Of a stretch of DNA of 64,000 nucleotides, positions 19,301-28,805 are shown in pieces (the first letter of the stretch is position 1; each line of letters opens with the position of its first letter). A program made the position numbers and the translations under genes. A model generated the notes under the pieces. The model did no database searches, was not told the DNA's origin, and saw only the letters and a list, made by a program, of their open reading frames with translations. The stretch is from Bosea sp. PAMC 26642 (GTDB taxonomy: Bacteria > Pseudomonadota > Alphaproteobacteria > Rhizobiales > Beijerinckiaceae). The stretch spans positions 1,488,001 to 1,552,000 of the forward strand of contig NZ_CP014301.1 in assembly GCF_001562255.1 (NCBI RefSeq), in the 5' to 3' direction.

Positions 19301-20704
19301 ATGCGTGGTAACTTCGACATGGCCGAAAGCCCGTTGAGGCTTCGTCCTTTGCTTGCGAGCCTCAAGGACCGCGCGATCTCCTGCGAGGCGCTTGCAAAGC
19401 ATTGCCTGAAGCAGGAGCAGACACATCGTGCTCTGAATGCCTTCATTCGTTTGAATCCCGTTCTACTCGAAGAGGCGAAGGCGCTCGACGACCGGCTGCG
19501 CGCTGGCGAGTTTCTGCCGCTTCATGGCATCCCGGTCGCGGTCAAAGACAACATCGAGACGGCCGGCATAGAAACCACGGGTGGGGCGGTAGCGCTTGCG
19601 GGCTACGTCCCGCGCGCCGACGCCTCGGTGGTCGCCAGGCTGAAGGCGGCCGGCGCACTGGTGGTCGGCAAGACCAATCTCGACGAACTGGCGGGTGCAG
19701 GCAGCACACTGAGCTCGCTTGGGGGTCGGACGCTGAACCCGTTCGATCCGCGTCGCACCCCGGCGGGCTCGTCGGGAGGTTCGGCCGTCGCGGTCGCCAT
19801 CGGAGCGTGCGTTCTGGCGTTGGGAACGGAAACGGTCAACTCCATCCGCAATCCGGCCCATGTCTGCGGCGTCGCCGGCCTGCGGCCGACGCGCGGGCTC
19901 GTCGGCCTGTCGGGCGTCATTCCGGTTTCGCCGACGATGGATGTCGTAGGTCCGATGGGCGCCGGCGTCGAGGAACTGGCGACGATGCTGGGGGTCATGA
20001 TCGGCCATGACGTCGGGCGGTTCGCGGCCGAGCGCTGGCCAAAGGTCGCCGGATTGCGGGTCGGCATCCTCCGGGGCCTGTTCGGCGCGGGAGCCGAGCA
20101 CCATGCAATTAACGCCGCCCTGGAAACGTCCTTGCACCACTTGCATTCAGCCGGCGCGGTGCTGGTCGAGGTCGCCGATCCAGTTTTCGATTCCGGGCGG
20201 CTCTATCAGGATCTCGCCCTGCATGCTTATGAATTTCAGAGCGCATTCAACGGCTGGCTCTTGAGCCTCGAGGATGCCGCCCCCATCGCCGACTTCTGCG
20301 CCTATGTCGCTGATGGGCGTTGGCCAGCATCGACTATGAAAAGCTTGCTCGACACCGCCATGGCGACGCCCGACCCAGCGGCGAGCGATGGGTATCGCGC
20401 TAAACGGCATGCGATCGCCGATATGGCCGCTATGATGAACGATCTCGCCCGCAATCGTAGGCTCGACGCCTTCGCCTATCCGGCGCAGCAGCGCCCGGCC
20501 TTGCCAATCGGCGAACCGTCTCGGCCAGAGAGAAACGGCGTTCTTGCTTCGGCACTGGGCTGGCCGGCGTTGAACGTGCCAGTCGCCGCCATAGAGGCTG
20601 ACGGGTTGAGTTTGCCGGTCGGCCTCGATCTGATGGCGCCACCGCTGAACGAGCCGACTTTGTTCGCTCTGGGGTATGCGATCGAAACGGCGATGCGACG
20701 CTAG
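19301..20704 (+). CDS. amidase signature family hydrolase
   Basis: This is a 467-residue enzyme of the amidase signature family, which hydrolyses amide bonds with a Ser-cisSer-Lys triad. The Lys is in [11 protein letters not shown] (about 79), the cis-Ser region is [16 protein letters not shown] (about 150-165) and the nucleophile Ser is in [15 protein letters not shown] (about 180). In the last motif, the usual Gly-Gly before the Ser is Val-Asn, a variant I associate with a distinct amidase branch. It is not GatA: it lacks GatB/GatC neighbours and the typical GatA motif. Starts at 19265, 19301 and 19319 are possible. It follows pncA by 16 bases; both act on amides, so a joint catabolic role is possible but unproven. 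Confidence 0.82.
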   Translation: MRGNFDMAESPLRLRPLLASLKDRAISCEALAKHCLKQEQTHRALNAFIRLNPVLLEEAKALDDRLRAGEFLPLHGIPVAVKDNIETAGIETTGGAVALAGYVPRADASVVARLKAAGALVVGKTNLDELAGAGSTLSSLGGRTLNPFDPRRTPAGSSGGSAVAVAIGACVLALGTETVNSIRNPAHVCGVAGLRPTRGLVGLSGVIPVSPTMDVVGPMGAGVEELATMLGVMIGHDVGRFAAERWPKVAGLRVGILRGLFGAGAEHHAINAALETSLHHLHSAGAVLVEVADPVFDSGRLYQDLALHAYEFQSAFNGWLLSLEDAAPIADFCAYVADGRWPASTMKSLLDTAMATPDPAASDGYRAKRHAIADMAAMMNDLARNRRLDAFAYPAQQRPALPIGEPSRPERNGVLASALGWPALNVPVAAIEADGLSLPVGLDLMAPPLNEPTLFALGYAIETAMRR

Positions 20705-20709
20705 GGATC

Positions 20710-20742
20710 GCGCGTTTGCCGCGCCGCCCGCGCGTTTGTCGC
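20710..20742. repeat. short direct repeat in the rpsB upstream region
   Basis: Two 13-base units, GCGCGTTTGCCGC at 20710-20722 and GCGCGTTTGTCGC at 20730-20742, differ at one base and are offset by 20 bases, about two helical turns. They lie just upstream of the candidate rpsB promoter, so they could bind a regulator on one face of the DNA. This is an inference from spacing alone. Confidence 0.35.
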
Positions 20743-20772
20743 CGAGGACGCTGCAAACAATATCGCGCGACC

Positions 20773-20801
20773 TTGCATTCCCGCCCTATCCCCTGTATGG
20801 C
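20773..20801 (+). promoter_or_regulatory. candidate sigma-70 promoter for rpsB-tsf
   Basis: TTGCAT (20773-20778) and TATGGC (20796-20801) are separated by exactly 17 bases, roughly 118 bases upstream of the rpsB start. The -10 box is a weak match to consensus. Position and spacing support it, but other promoters in the 214-base gap are not excluded. Confidence 0.35.
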
Positions 20802-20826
20802 GCAGCCCATCCCACATGGGGAGCAC

Positions 20827-20845
20827 CGTCTCAGATCCTGAGACG
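20827..20845 (+). promoter_or_regulatory. perfect stem-loop in the rpsB leader
   Basis: CGTCTCAG pairs with CTGAGACG around the loop ATC, an eight-base-pair perfect stem 73 bases before the rpsB start. A smaller hairpin (CCCAT/ATGGG, 20806-20820) lies just upstream. No T run follows, so it is not a simple terminator. It could belong to a 5' leader that controls S2 synthesis. Confidence 0.45.
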
Positions 20846-20918
20846 TTCCGGTGACCTTGCAGCTCATGCTCGGTTATTCGCACCCCAGAGGCTCAACCGG
20901 TTAAGGACGTCACAGACC

Positions 20919-21926
20919 ATGGCACTGCCAGATTTCTCCATGCGCCAGCTGCTCGAAGCCGGCGCCCATTTCGGCCACCAGTCGCATCGCTGGAACCCGA
21001 AAATGTCGCCCTACATCTTCGGCACCCGCAACAACATCCACATTCTCGATCTCTCGCAGTCGGTGCCGATGCTGTCGCGCGCCCTGCAGGCGGTTTCGGA
21101 CACCGTCGCTCGCGGCGGCCGCGTCCTCTTCGTCGGCACCAAGCGCCAGGCCCAGGACGCCATTGCCGATGCGGCCAAGCGCTCGGCCCAGTATTATGTG
21201 AATTCGCGTTGGCTCGGCGGCATGCTGACCAACTGGAAGACCATCTCCGCTTCGATCCAGCGCCTGCGCAAGGTCGATGAGATGCTGAACGGCGCCAGCA
21301 CCGGCCTGACCAAGAAAGAGCGCCTGATGCTGGCGCGCGAGCGCGACAAGCTCGAAAAGGCGCTCGGTGGCATCAAGGACATGGGCGGCACGCCCGACAT
21401 GATCTTCGTGATCGACACCAACAAGGAAGCGCTCGCGATCAAGGAGGCCCAGCGCCTCGGTATCCCGGTTGCCGCCATCATCGATTCGAACTCCGATCCC
21501 GATGGCATCACCTTCCCGGTCCCGGCCAATGACGACGCCGGCCGCGCGATCCAGCTCTATTGCGATCTCGTCGCCCGTTCGGCGATCGACGGCATCTCGC
21601 GCGCCTCGGGCGATCACGGCATCGATATCGGTGCTGCCGAAGCCCCGGTCGTGGAGGAAGTCGTCGCCGAGCCCGCAGCGGCCGAATCCGTGGCGGCCTT
21701 CGAGCTGCTGACCGCTCCCCGCGGCGCGCCCGACGACCTGACCAAGCTTTCGGGCATGGGTCCCGACGCCGTGCAGAAGCTCAACGACGGCGGCGTCTAC
21801 CATTTCTGGCAGGTCGCGGCGATGTCGCCGGCCGACGTCACCAAGCTCGACCACGATCTCAAGCTCGGCGGCAAGATCGAGCGCGAGGGCTGGGTTGCCC
21901 AGGCGCGCGAATTCGCCGACGCCTGA
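20919..21926 (+). CDS. rpsB: 30S ribosomal protein S2 with C-terminal helix-hairpin-helix-like extension
   Basis: S2 is a small-subunit protein needed for S1 binding and initiation. Residues 1 to about 230 are canonical ([59 protein letters not shown]). The protein continues to 335 residues against about 240 in E. coli. After an acidic, Ala-rich linker, the tail (about 263-335) reads [19 protein letters not shown] and [15 protein letters not shown], then [15 protein letters not shown]. This resembles the small helix-hairpin-helix-like domain also found on ribosomal L21 in related bacteria. Start at 20919 fits the family N-terminus with AAGGA upstream; the open frame to 20676 is leader. Confidence 0.96.
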   Translation: MALPDFSMRQLLEAGAHFGHQSHRWNPKMSPYIFGTRNNIHILDLSQSVPMLSRALQAVSDTVARGGRVLFVGTKRQAQDAIADAAKRSAQYYVNSRWLGGMLTNWKTISASIQRLRKVDEMLNGASTGLTKKERLMLARERDKLEKALGGIKDMGGTPDMIFVIDTNKEALAIKEAQRLGIPVAAIIDSNSDPDGITFPVPANDDAGRAIQLYCDLVARSAIDGISRASGDHGIDIGAAEAPVVEEVVAEPAAAESVAAFELLTAPRGAPDDLTKLSGMGPDAVQKLNDGGVYHFWQVAAMSPADVTKLDHDLKLGGKIEREGWVAQAREFADA

Positions 21927-21936
21927 TCTCGATGAC

Positions 21937-21963
21937 CTGCGACGCGTCATCGGCGCGTCGCAG
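21937..21963 (+). terminator. strong stem-loop between rpsB and tsf (possible attenuator or processing site)
   Basis: CTGCGACGCG pairs perfectly with CGCGTCGCAG across a seven-base loop, starting ten bases after the rpsB stop. The following bases (ATCGCATTCTTGAG) are only mildly T-rich, so it is at best a partial terminator. It may instead stabilise the 3' end of rpsB mRNA or set the ratio of rpsB to tsf. Confidence 0.5.
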
Positions 21964-22126
21964 ATCGCATTCTTGAGTGCGCTCGGACTCCAGTCGAGTG
22001 ATTGTCGAAGACGCGCCGACGGCCGGAAACGGAGCGTCGGCGTTCTCCCATCACAAGAGCCGGCGAACGGATTTCAGTGGCAGCGCGCCCGGGCGCCCTG
22101 ACCACATGACGATAAGGACAAGACAG

Positions 22127-23050
22127 ATGGCTGCGATCACCGCCGCAATGGTGAAGGAACTCCGCGACAAGACCGGCGCGGGCATGATGGACTGCAAGAC
22201 CGCGCTCTCGGCCGTCGATGGCGACATCGAGGCGGCGATCGACTGGCTGCGCACCAAGGGCCTCGCCAAGGCTGCCAAGAAGGCCGGCCGCGTCGCCGCC
22301 GAAGGCCTCGTCGCCGTTGTCGTCTCCGGCCATAGCGGCGTCGTCGTCGAGCTCAACTCCGAGACCGACTTCGTCGCCCGCAACCTGGAATTCCAGGCGC
22401 TGGCCCACGGCATCGCAAATGTCGCGCTGGAGCGCGGCGGCGATGCGGAAGCGGTTCTGGCGCATCACTATCCCGGCGGCGGCACGGTCGCCGATGCGAT
22501 TGCCAATGCCATCTCCACCATCGGCGAGAACATGACGCTGCGCCGCGTCGCATCGCTCAAGGTCCATGCCGGCGTGATCGGCCAGTACGTTCACGGCGCA
22601 GTCGCCGACGGCCTCGGCAAGATCGGCGTCATCGTTGCGCTCGAATCGGCCGGCAAGGTCGAGGAACTGACGCTGCTCGGCCGCCAGCTCGCCATGCATG
22701 TCGCCGCGACCAACCCGGTCGCGCTGGATCTCGCCTCGGTCGATCCCGAGGTTCTGGCGCGCGAAAAGGCGATCCTGGCCGAGAAGAACGCCGGCAAGCC
22801 CGCCCATGTGCTCGAGAAGATCACCGAGAGCGGCCTGAAGAGCTACGCCAAGGAATACTGCCTGCTTGAGCAGGCCTATATCCATGACGGCTCGAAGTCC
22901 GTCGGCCAGATCCTCAAGGAAATCGAAGGCAAGGTCGGCGCTCCCGTGGCGCTGACGGGCTTTGCCCGCTTCGCGCTCGGCGAGGGCATCGAGAAGGAAG
23001 AGCAGGACTTCGCCGCGGAAGTGGCGGCGGCTGGCGGAACGACCGGCTGA
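22127..23050 (+). CDS. tsf: translation elongation factor Ts
   Basis: EF-Ts is the nucleotide exchange factor that reloads EF-Tu with GTP. The 307-residue protein starts [20 protein letters not shown] with AAGGA eight bases upstream. It contains the EF-Ts signatures [10 protein letters not shown] and [13 protein letters not shown], and the duplicated core dimerisation region. The frame stays open to 21977, but that part is intergenic sequence. It follows rpsB by 200 bases, a universal pairing, and ends at a clear intrinsic terminator. Confidence 0.97.
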   Translation: MAAITAAMVKELRDKTGAGMMDCKTALSAVDGDIEAAIDWLRTKGLAKAAKKAGRVAAEGLVAVVVSGHSGVVVELNSETDFVARNLEFQALAHGIANVALERGGDAEAVLAHHYPGGGTVADAIANAISTIGENMTLRRVASLKVHAGVIGQYVHGAVADGLGKIGVIVALESAGKVEELTLLGRQLAMHVAATNPVALDLASVDPEVLAREKAILAEKNAGKPAHVLEKITESGLKSYAKEYCLLEQAYIHDGSKSVGQILKEIEGKVGAPVALTGFARFALGEGIEKEEQDFAAEVAAAGGTTG

Positions 23051-23070
23051 TTTCGGTTGATAGCATGACG

Positions 23071-23099
23071 AAAAGGCCGCGCATCGCGCGGCCTTTTTT
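23071..23099 (+). terminator. intrinsic terminator after tsf
   Basis: GGCCGCGC and GCGCGGCC form a GC-rich stem with loop ATC, flanked by AAAA and followed by six T residues. It lies 20 bases downstream of the tsf stop and should separate rpsB-tsf from pyrH-frr. Confidence 0.88.
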
Positions 23100-23179
23100 G
23101 TAAGAAGGCCGGCGCGGCTGGAATCGCCGCAGCACGGACCAAGCCCAGATCGACCAAGCCTGAGACCGGGAGAGAGCTG

Positions 23180-23887
23180 ATGAGACCCAAGCGCGTTCTT
23201 GTGAAGCTTTCCGGCGAAGCCCTTGCGGGACCGGCAGGATCGGGCCTCGATGGAGGCACGCTGACGGCGCTCGCGGCTGATATTTCCCATGCCGCGCGCG
23301 AGGGCGTCGAGATCGCCATCGTGGTCGGTGGCGGCAATTTCTTCCGCGGCGTGCAGGGACTGACCAAGGGGCTCGATCGGACAAGCGCCGATTCGATCGG
23401 CATGCTCGGCACTGTGATGAATGCGCTCGCGCTCGAACATGCCATCGACAGCGCCGGCGCCCCGGCGCGCGCCATGTCGGCGGTCCCGATGCCCTCGCTC
23501 TGCGAGAGCTATGCCCGCAAGCGCGCCCTCGACCACATGACCAACGGCAAGGTCGTCGTGCTCGGCGGCGGCACCGGAAACCCGTATTTCACCACCGACA
23601 CAGGCGCCGCCCTGCGCGCGGCCGAACTCGGCTGCAGTCACCTTCTCAAGGCAACGCAGGTCGACGGGGTCTATACCGCCGATCCCAAGAAGGATCCGAG
23701 CGCGACGCGCTATGACACGCTGACCCATGCCGAGGCGATCCGTAAGGACCTCAAGGTGATGGACACGGCCGCCTTCGCGCTGGCGCGCGATGCCGGACTC
23801 ACCATCGTCGTCTTTTCCATCGCGGAGACCGGTGCACTGGCTGCGGTCTTGCGCGGCGAGGGCAGGGCGACTTATGTGACGCCGTGA
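23180..23887 (+). CDS. pyrH: UMP kinase
   Basis: PyrH phosphorylates UMP to UDP for pyrimidine nucleotide synthesis and is controlled allosterically by GTP and UTP in many bacteria. The 235-residue protein has the amino-acid-kinase fold with RVLVKLSGEALAG at the N-terminus, VVGGGNFFRGVQG, MNALALEHAI and the nucleotide loop GGGTGNPYFTTDTGAAL. GGGAGAG lies upstream of the ATG. It stands between the tsf terminator and frr, the usual order in proteobacteria. Confidence 0.96.
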   Translation: MRPKRVLVKLSGEALAGPAGSGLDGGTLTALAADISHAAREGVEIAIVVGGGNFFRGVQGLTKGLDRTSADSIGMLGTVMNALALEHAIDSAGAPARAMSAVPMPSLCESYARKRALDHMTNGKVVVLGGGTGNPYFTTDTGAALRAAELGCSHLLKATQVDGVYTADPKKDPSATRYDTLTHAEAIRKDLKVMDTAAFALARDAGLTIVVFSIAETGALAAVLRGEGRATYVTP

Positions 23888-23995
23888 CGCCACGAAGTAT
23901 GAGACATTCCTGACCTTGCGGAATTCCTTGACCCTTCGGGGCCTCCCCGCCATGGTCGCGCCCGGTTCCGTATGATCTGCAAGGTCTTGAAGACG

Positions 23996-24559
23996 ATGGC
24001 CCAGACAACTTTCGATCTCGCCGACGTGAAGCGCCGCATGCAGGGCGCGCTCACCTCCTTCAAGAGCGACCTCGCCTCGCTGCGCAGCGGGCGGGCGTCG
24101 GCCAACATGCTGGATCCGATCCAGGTCGAGGCCTATGGCGCCCGCTCGCCATTGAGCCAGCTCGCCACCGTCAGCGTGCCCGAGGCGCGCCTGCTCAGCG
24201 TCCAGGTCTGGGATCGCAGCATGGTCGGCCCCGTCGAGAAGGCGATCCGCGAATCCGATCTCGGCCTCAATCCCCAGACGGAGGGCCAGGTGCTGCGCAT
24301 CCGAGTGCCGGAGCTGAACGAGCAGCGCCGCAAGGAAATGGTCAAGGTCGCCCATAAATACGCCGAGGAATCGAAGATCGCCGTGCGCCATGTCCGCCGC
24401 GACGCGATCGACATCATCAAGAAGGTCGAGAAGGACGGCGACTACACCAAGGACGACGTCACCCGCCAGTCCGACCTCGTCCAGAAGGCGACCGATCAGC
24501 ACATCGCCGAGATCGACCAGGCGCTGGCGGTGAAGGAAAAGGAAATCCTGAGCGTCTGA
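23996..24559 (+). CDS. frr: ribosome recycling factor
   Basis: RRF, with EF-G, splits post-termination ribosomes. The 187-residue protein matches the family length and contains [37 protein letters not shown] and the long helical segment [16 protein letters not shown] use the ATG at 23996 ([15 protein letters not shown]); the upstream ATG at 23972 adds eight residues without family support. It lies about 110 bases after pyrH and 59 bases before uppS. Confidence 0.96.
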   Translation: MAQTTFDLADVKRRMQGALTSFKSDLASLRSGRASANMLDPIQVEAYGARSPLSQLATVSVPEARLLSVQVWDRSMVGPVEKAIRESDLGLNPQTEGQVLRIRVPELNEQRRKEMVKVAHKYAEESKIAVRHVRRDAIDIIKKVEKDGDYTKDDVTRQSDLVQKATDQHIAEIDQALAVKEKEILSV

Positions 24560-24618
24560 GCCGCCGCGGCCGTTTTCAATACTGCGAGCAACCGGCGCAA
24601 GGCCGAACGAGGCATAAA

Positions 24619-25380
24619 ATGTCAACAGGCCAGCGGCAGGGAGACAACGCGCAAGGCCCCGTCCACGTCGCCATCATCATGGATGGCAACGGCCGCTGGG
24701 CGAAGATGCGCAACCTGCCGCGCCAGGAAGGCCACCGCCGGGGCCTCGAGGCCTTGCGCCGGACCGTCCGCAATGCCGATGAGCTCGGCATCAAGGTGCT
24801 GACGCTCTATAGCTTTTCGACCGAGAACTGGCGCAGGCCGCAGGCCGAGGTGTCATTCCTGATGGGACTGCTCAGGCGCTTCGTCGAGAAGGACCTCGAA
24901 GAACTCCATGGCTCCGGCGTGCGCGTGCGCATCATCGGCGGTCGCGACGACCTGACGCCGGACCTGCGCGGCCTCGTCGAACACGCCGAGACCGTGACCC
25001 GCGGCAATACGGGGATGACCCTGGTGGTCGCCTTCAACTATGGCGCCCGCGACGAGATCGCCCGTGCGGCACGCGGCCTTGCAGCGGATGTCGCGGCAGG
25101 CCGGATCGCTGCCGCCACGATCGACGAGGCAATGTTGTCGAGCCGGCTCGACACGCACGACCTGCCCGATCCCGAACTGGTGATCCGAACCTCCGGCGAG
25201 ACCCGCATCTCGAATTTCCTGCTCTGGCAGGCGGCCTATGCCGAATTCGTCTTCACGCCCGTGCTCTGGCCGGATTTCGACCGCGCCGCCCTCGAAGAGG
25301 CACTGGCCGAGTATCGCCGCCGCGAGCGCCGCTTCGGCGGGCTCGCCGAGCCGGCCGACCGAAAAGTCGGCGCGGCGTGA
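24619..25380 (+). CDS. uppS: undecaprenyl diphosphate synthase (cis-prenyltransferase)
   Basis: UppS condenses isopentenyl diphosphate onto farnesyl diphosphate to make the C55 lipid carrier for peptidoglycan and polysaccharide assembly. The 253-residue protein shows the catalytic Asp in [14 protein letters not shown] and [11 protein letters not shown] near the start, [13 protein letters not shown] in the middle, and [20 protein letters not shown] near the C-terminus, all diagnostic. GAGG lies seven bases upstream of the ATG. The stop overlaps the GTG start of cdsA (GTGA), so the two enzymes are probably translationally coupled. Confidence 0.96.
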   Translation: MSTGQRQGDNAQGPVHVAIIMDGNGRWAKMRNLPRQEGHRRGLEALRRTVRNADELGIKVLTLYSFSTENWRRPQAEVSFLMGLLRRFVEKDLEELHGSGVRVRIIGGRDDLTPDLRGLVEHAETVTRGNTGMTLVVAFNYGARDEIARAARGLAADVAAGRIAAATIDEAMLSSRLDTHDLPDPELVIRTSGETRISNFLLWQAAYAEFVFTPVLWPDFDRAALEEALAEYRRRERRFGGLAEPADRKVGAA

Positions 25381-26207
25381 ATGAAACCCCGCCCGGCACG
25401 TCGAAGGCCGGCTCCGGCGAGTTGAAGCTGAGGGTCGTCTCGGCCCTCGTCCTGTCGGCAGGCATCCTGGCCGCGACCGCCTGGGGCGGCTGGCCCTTCC
25501 GCCTGGTCTGGACGTTGGTTGCGGGGCTCGTCGCCTATGAATGGCTCTCGATCGTCAGCCGGCGCCATGCCGTTGCCGCCGGGCTGGGTGTTGTCGCTGC
25601 GGGCATCGCACTGGGACTGCTCCCCGTCAGCCCTGCGGCGCTTGCCGGCGTCGCCGCGATAGCCGCGGTGACCGGCGCCATCGCGACGCCGCATGTCGAG
25701 GATCGGCACGCGCTGGAGGCCTGCGGCATCGCCTATGCACTGGCCTTCGCTTTGATCGCGCCGGCCTTGCGCGCCGTCCCCGATGTCGGAATCGTGCTGA
25801 TCTTCTGGAGTTTCGCGGTCGTCTGGTTCACCGACATCGCCGCCTATTTCACGGGACGCCGGCTCGGTGGCCCGAAGCTTATGCCGCGCTTCAGTCCCAA
25901 GAAGACATGGTCTGGTGCCATCGGCGGTGCGGTGACCGGCACGGCCTGCGGCTATGCCGTCTGGGCACTATCGCCTGCGGCCAAAGGCCTGATTGGACCG
26001 CTTGCGGTCATCGCGGCCTCACTCTTCGCCTCCATTGCAAGCCAGGCGGGCGATCTGTTCGAATCGGCGATCAAGCGCCGCTTCGGCGCCAAGGATTCAA
26101 GCCATCTGATTCCCGGCCATGGCGGTTTCCTCGACCGGCTCGACGGCTACTGGGCCGTGCTCGTCTTCGCTGGGCTGGCGTTGTTCGCGACGCAACTGGA
26201 CATCTGA
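25377..26207 (+). CDS. cdsA: phosphatidate cytidylyltransferase
   Basis: CdsA makes CDP-diacylglycerol, precursor of all membrane phospholipids. The 276-residue polytopic protein has about seven hydrophobic segments and the C-terminal family signature [20 protein letters not shown] (about 238-257) followed by DRLDGYWAV. The catalytic-site region [18 protein letters not shown] and [13 protein letters not shown] are also present. It starts at a GTG inside the uppS stop and is followed seven bases later by dxr. Confidence 0.94.
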   Translation: MNETPPGTSKAGSGELKLRVVSALVLSAGILAATAWGGWPFRLVWTLVAGLVAYEWLSIVSRRHAVAAGLGVVAAGIALGLLPVSPAALAGVAAIAAVTGAIATPHVEDRHALEACGIAYALAFALIAPALRAVPDVGIVLIFWSFAVVWFTDIAAYFTGRRLGGPKLMPRFSPKKTWSGAIGGAVTGTACGYAVWALSPAAKGLIGPLAVIAASLFASIASQAGDLFESAIKRRFGAKDSSHLIPGHGGFLDRLDGYWAVLVFAGLALFATQLDI

Positions 26208-26214
26208 CCGGCCG

Positions 26215-27393
26215 ATGCTCCGTACAGTCACTCTTCTCGGCGCCACCGGCTCCATCGGCCGCTCGACCCGCGACGTCGTGGCCGAGAACCCGGAGCGCCT
26301 GCGCATCGCCACTGTCGTCGGTGGCCGCGACGCGCAGGCGCTGGCGCGCGTCGCGATCGAAACCGGCGCAAGTTTCGCCGCGCTCGCCGATGCGAGCGCT
26401 GGCGGCGAACTGGGACGGGCGCTCGCGGGAACCGGCATCGCCAGCGGGGCAGGGCGCTCGGCCGTGCTCGACGCCGTGGCACGGCCGAGCGACATCGTCG
26501 TAAGCGCCATCTCCGGCGCAGCGGGGCTGGAGGCGACTTTTGCCGCCCTGACGCCCGGCAGGGTCATCGCGCTCGCCAACAAGGAGAGCCTGGTCTGTGC
26601 CGGTGCTGCGGTGATGGGCCGCGCCGCCGCCGTCGGCGCCCGCATCTTGCCGCTCGATTCCGAGCATAACGCCCTCTTCCAAGTGCTGGGCCACGAGCCG
26701 ATTTCTGCGATCAGCAAGATGACGCTGACCGCCTCGGGAGGGCCTTTCCGGACCTGGAGCGCGGAGCAGATCGCGGGAGCGAAACCCGAGCAGGCACTGG
26801 CCCATCCCAACTATGCCATGGGCGCCAAGATCACGATCGACTCGGCCAGCATGATGAACAAGGGTCTCGAACTGATCGAGGCCTGCTTCCTCTTCGGCCT
26901 GACGCCGGACCAGCTCGACGTGCTGGTCCATCCGCAGCAGATCGTCCATGGGCTCGTCACCTTCCGCGACGGCTCGGTCAGTGCGGGCCTCGCTTTGCCC
27001 GACATGCGGGTCGCCGCCGCCCATTGCCTCGGCGTCGATGGCCGCCTGGACGCACCGCCCGCGCGCTTTCTCGATCTGGCAACGACAGCCCCCTTGTCCT
27101 TCGAGCGCCCTGATCTGGCGCGCTTCCCCGCGCTCGGCCTCGCCATTGCGGCACTGGCCGGCGGCGGGGCGATGCCGGCAGTTCTGAACGCCGCCAACGA
27201 GATCGCGGTCGCGGCCTTCCTGGCAGGCCATATCCCGTTCCCGGGGATAGCCGGCCTGGTCGAGGCCGTCTGCGCGCAAACCGCGTCCGGGCTGACTGCG
27301 CCACTGGATGTCGAGGAAGCCCTCGCCATTGACCAAGACGCGAGAAAGCGCGCGCAAGCGCTCTTGTCGCAAGCCGCCTTCGCTGTCACCTAA
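26215..27393 (+). CDS. dxr: 1-deoxy-D-xylulose 5-phosphate reductoisomerase
   Basis: Dxr catalyses the first committed step of the MEP isoprenoid pathway, which supplies the precursors used by UppS. The 392-residue protein begins MLRTVTLLGATGSIGRST (NADPH-binding loop) and contains LANKESLVCAG, PLDSEHNALFQ with the acidic metal ligands, TASGGPFR and MNKGLELIEACFLFG. The start at 26215 is set by the family N-terminus; the longer frame to 26119 overlaps cdsA. It lies between cdsA and rseP in a conserved order. Confidence 0.96.
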   Translation: MLRTVTLLGATGSIGRSTRDVVAENPERLRIATVVGGRDAQALARVAIETGASFAALADASAGGELGRALAGTGIASGAGRSAVLDAVARPSDIVVSAISGAAGLEATFAALTPGRVIALANKESLVCAGAAVMGRAAAVGARILPLDSEHNALFQVLGHEPISAISKMTLTASGGPFRTWSAEQIAGAKPEQALAHPNYAMGAKITIDSASMMNKGLELIEACFLFGLTPDQLDVLVHPQQIVHGLVTFRDGSVSAGLALPDMRVAAAHCLGVDGRLDAPPARFLDLATTAPLSFERPDLARFPALGLAIAALAGGGAMPAVLNAANEIAVAAFLAGHIPFPGIAGLVEAVCAQTASGLTAPLDVEEALAIDQDARKRAQALLSQAAFAVT

Positions 27394-27416
27394 GGGGTAG
27401 GAAGCGGGAGAGTTTG

Positions 27417-28565
27417 ATGGAATTCGTGACAACGATCTGGAATGCGGGTCATTTCCTGTTGAGCTACCTGCTGCCCTTCCTGTTCGTCCTGACGACCGTG
27501 ATCTTCGTCCACGAACTCGGCCATTTCCTCGTCGGACGCTGGTGCGGCGTGGACGTGAAGGTGTTCTCGATCGGCTTTGGCCGCGAGATCGTCGGCTTCA
27601 ACGACAAGCACGGCACGCGCTGGCGCATCGCCATGATCCCGCTCGGCGGCTATGTGAAATTCTCCGGCGATGCCGACGCCTCGAGTGCGCCCGACCATGC
27701 CGAAGTTGCGCAGATGTCGCAGCGCGAGCGCGAACGCTCGTTTCCGGCCCAGTCGATCGGCGAGCGCGCCGCGATCGTCGCAGCCGGCCCGATTGCCAAT
27801 TTCCTGCTCGCCATCCTTATCTTCGGTGCCACATCGTTCATTTTCGGCAAGCAGGTGCTGATCCCGCGCGTCGACGAAATCGTTGCCGGCAGCGCGGCCG
27901 AACGCGCCGGGTTGAAGTCGGGCGATCTCGTCCTGTCGATCGACGGCAGTCCGATCGGCAGCTTCGGCGACATGCAGCGCGCCGTCTCCATCAGGCCGAA
28001 CGAAACGCTCTCGCTCGTCGTCGACCGCGCCGGCAGCGCGCTGACCCTCCCGGTCACGCCCGATCTGGTCGAGACCAGTTCTCCTCTCGGCAAGCAGCGT
28101 ATCGGCATCATCGGCGTGCGCGCCTCGCGCAATCCGCAGGACTGGTCGACGCAACGATTCGGCCTGCTGGAATCCGCCAGGCTCGGCGTCACCGAAAGCT
28201 GGTTCGTCGTCGAGCGAACCTATGACTACCTGTCCAAGCTCGTCGTCGGCCGGGAATCGACCGACCAGCTCTCCGGTCCGATCCGGATCGCGCAGGTCTC
28301 CGGCATGGTCGCATCGAGCGGCGGCCTGTTGGGCCTGATCAACCTGGCCGCGATCCTCTCGGTTTCGATCGGCCTGATGAACCTGTTCCCGATTCCGATG
28401 CTCGATGGCGGACACCTCATGTTCTACGCGATCGAGGCCTTGCGCGGCCGCCCTCTCAGCGAACGGGCTCAGGAAATTGGCCTGCGCGTCGGTCTGGGTC
28501 TCGTCCTGATGTTAATGCTTTTCGTGACCTGGAACGATCTGGTCCATGTTCGCTCGTTGTTGTGA
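27417..28565 (+). CDS. rseP: site-2 protease RseP
   Basis: RseP is a membrane-embedded zinc metalloprotease that releases envelope-stress sigma factors by intramembrane cleavage of anti-sigma factors. The 382-residue protein has the metal motif VIFVHELGHFLVGRW near the N-terminus, a single PDZ domain (about 118-200, VDEIVAGSAAERAGLKSGDL) and the second catalytic motif PIPMLDGGHLMFY near the C-terminus, with about four hydrophobic segments. I use the ATG at 27417, which has GGGAG upstream; a TTG three bases earlier is an alternative. It sits between dxr and bamA as in most proteobacteria. Confidence 0.95.
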   Translation: MEFVTTIWNAGHFLLSYLLPFLFVLTTVIFVHELGHFLVGRWCGVDVKVFSIGFGREIVGFNDKHGTRWRIAMIPLGGYVKFSGDADASSAPDHAEVAQMSQRERERSFPAQSIGERAAIVAAGPIANFLLAILIFGATSFIFGKQVLIPRVDEIVAGSAAERAGLKSGDLVLSIDGSPIGSFGDMQRAVSIRPNETLSLVVDRAGSALTLPVTPDLVETSSPLGKQRIGIIGVRASRNPQDWSTQRFGLLESARLGVTESWFVVERTYDYLSKLVVGRESTDQLSGPIRIAQVSGMVASSGGLLGLINLAAILSVSIGLMNLFPIPMLDGGHLMFYAIEALRGRPLSERAQEIGLRVGLGLVLMLMLFVTWNDLVHVRSLL

Positions 28566-28805
28566 AATCGCGTCGCAGCCCGCTCGAAGGCAGTTTTTCT
28601 GTGCCGAATTGAGGCAAAACGACGGCGCGTGGCGTGGCCTCATGGCAACGACGGGGCGAAAAACACTTTGTTAACGACAATGCCGGTTTGCACCCATCGT
28701 GAAACTTTGTAGAAGCGATTGGACTGCAATGTCGTCGTGCGACTGCTGCGAAGCGGATGCTCCCAAGTCGGGATGGCGACCTTAGAAAATGGAATAGGCG
28801 ACCTG

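Noticed and set aside
21947..24625. 892-residue open frame on the minus strand across tsf, pyrH and frr
   Set aside because: It crosses three clear plus-strand genes and an intrinsic terminator; a by-product of codon bias.
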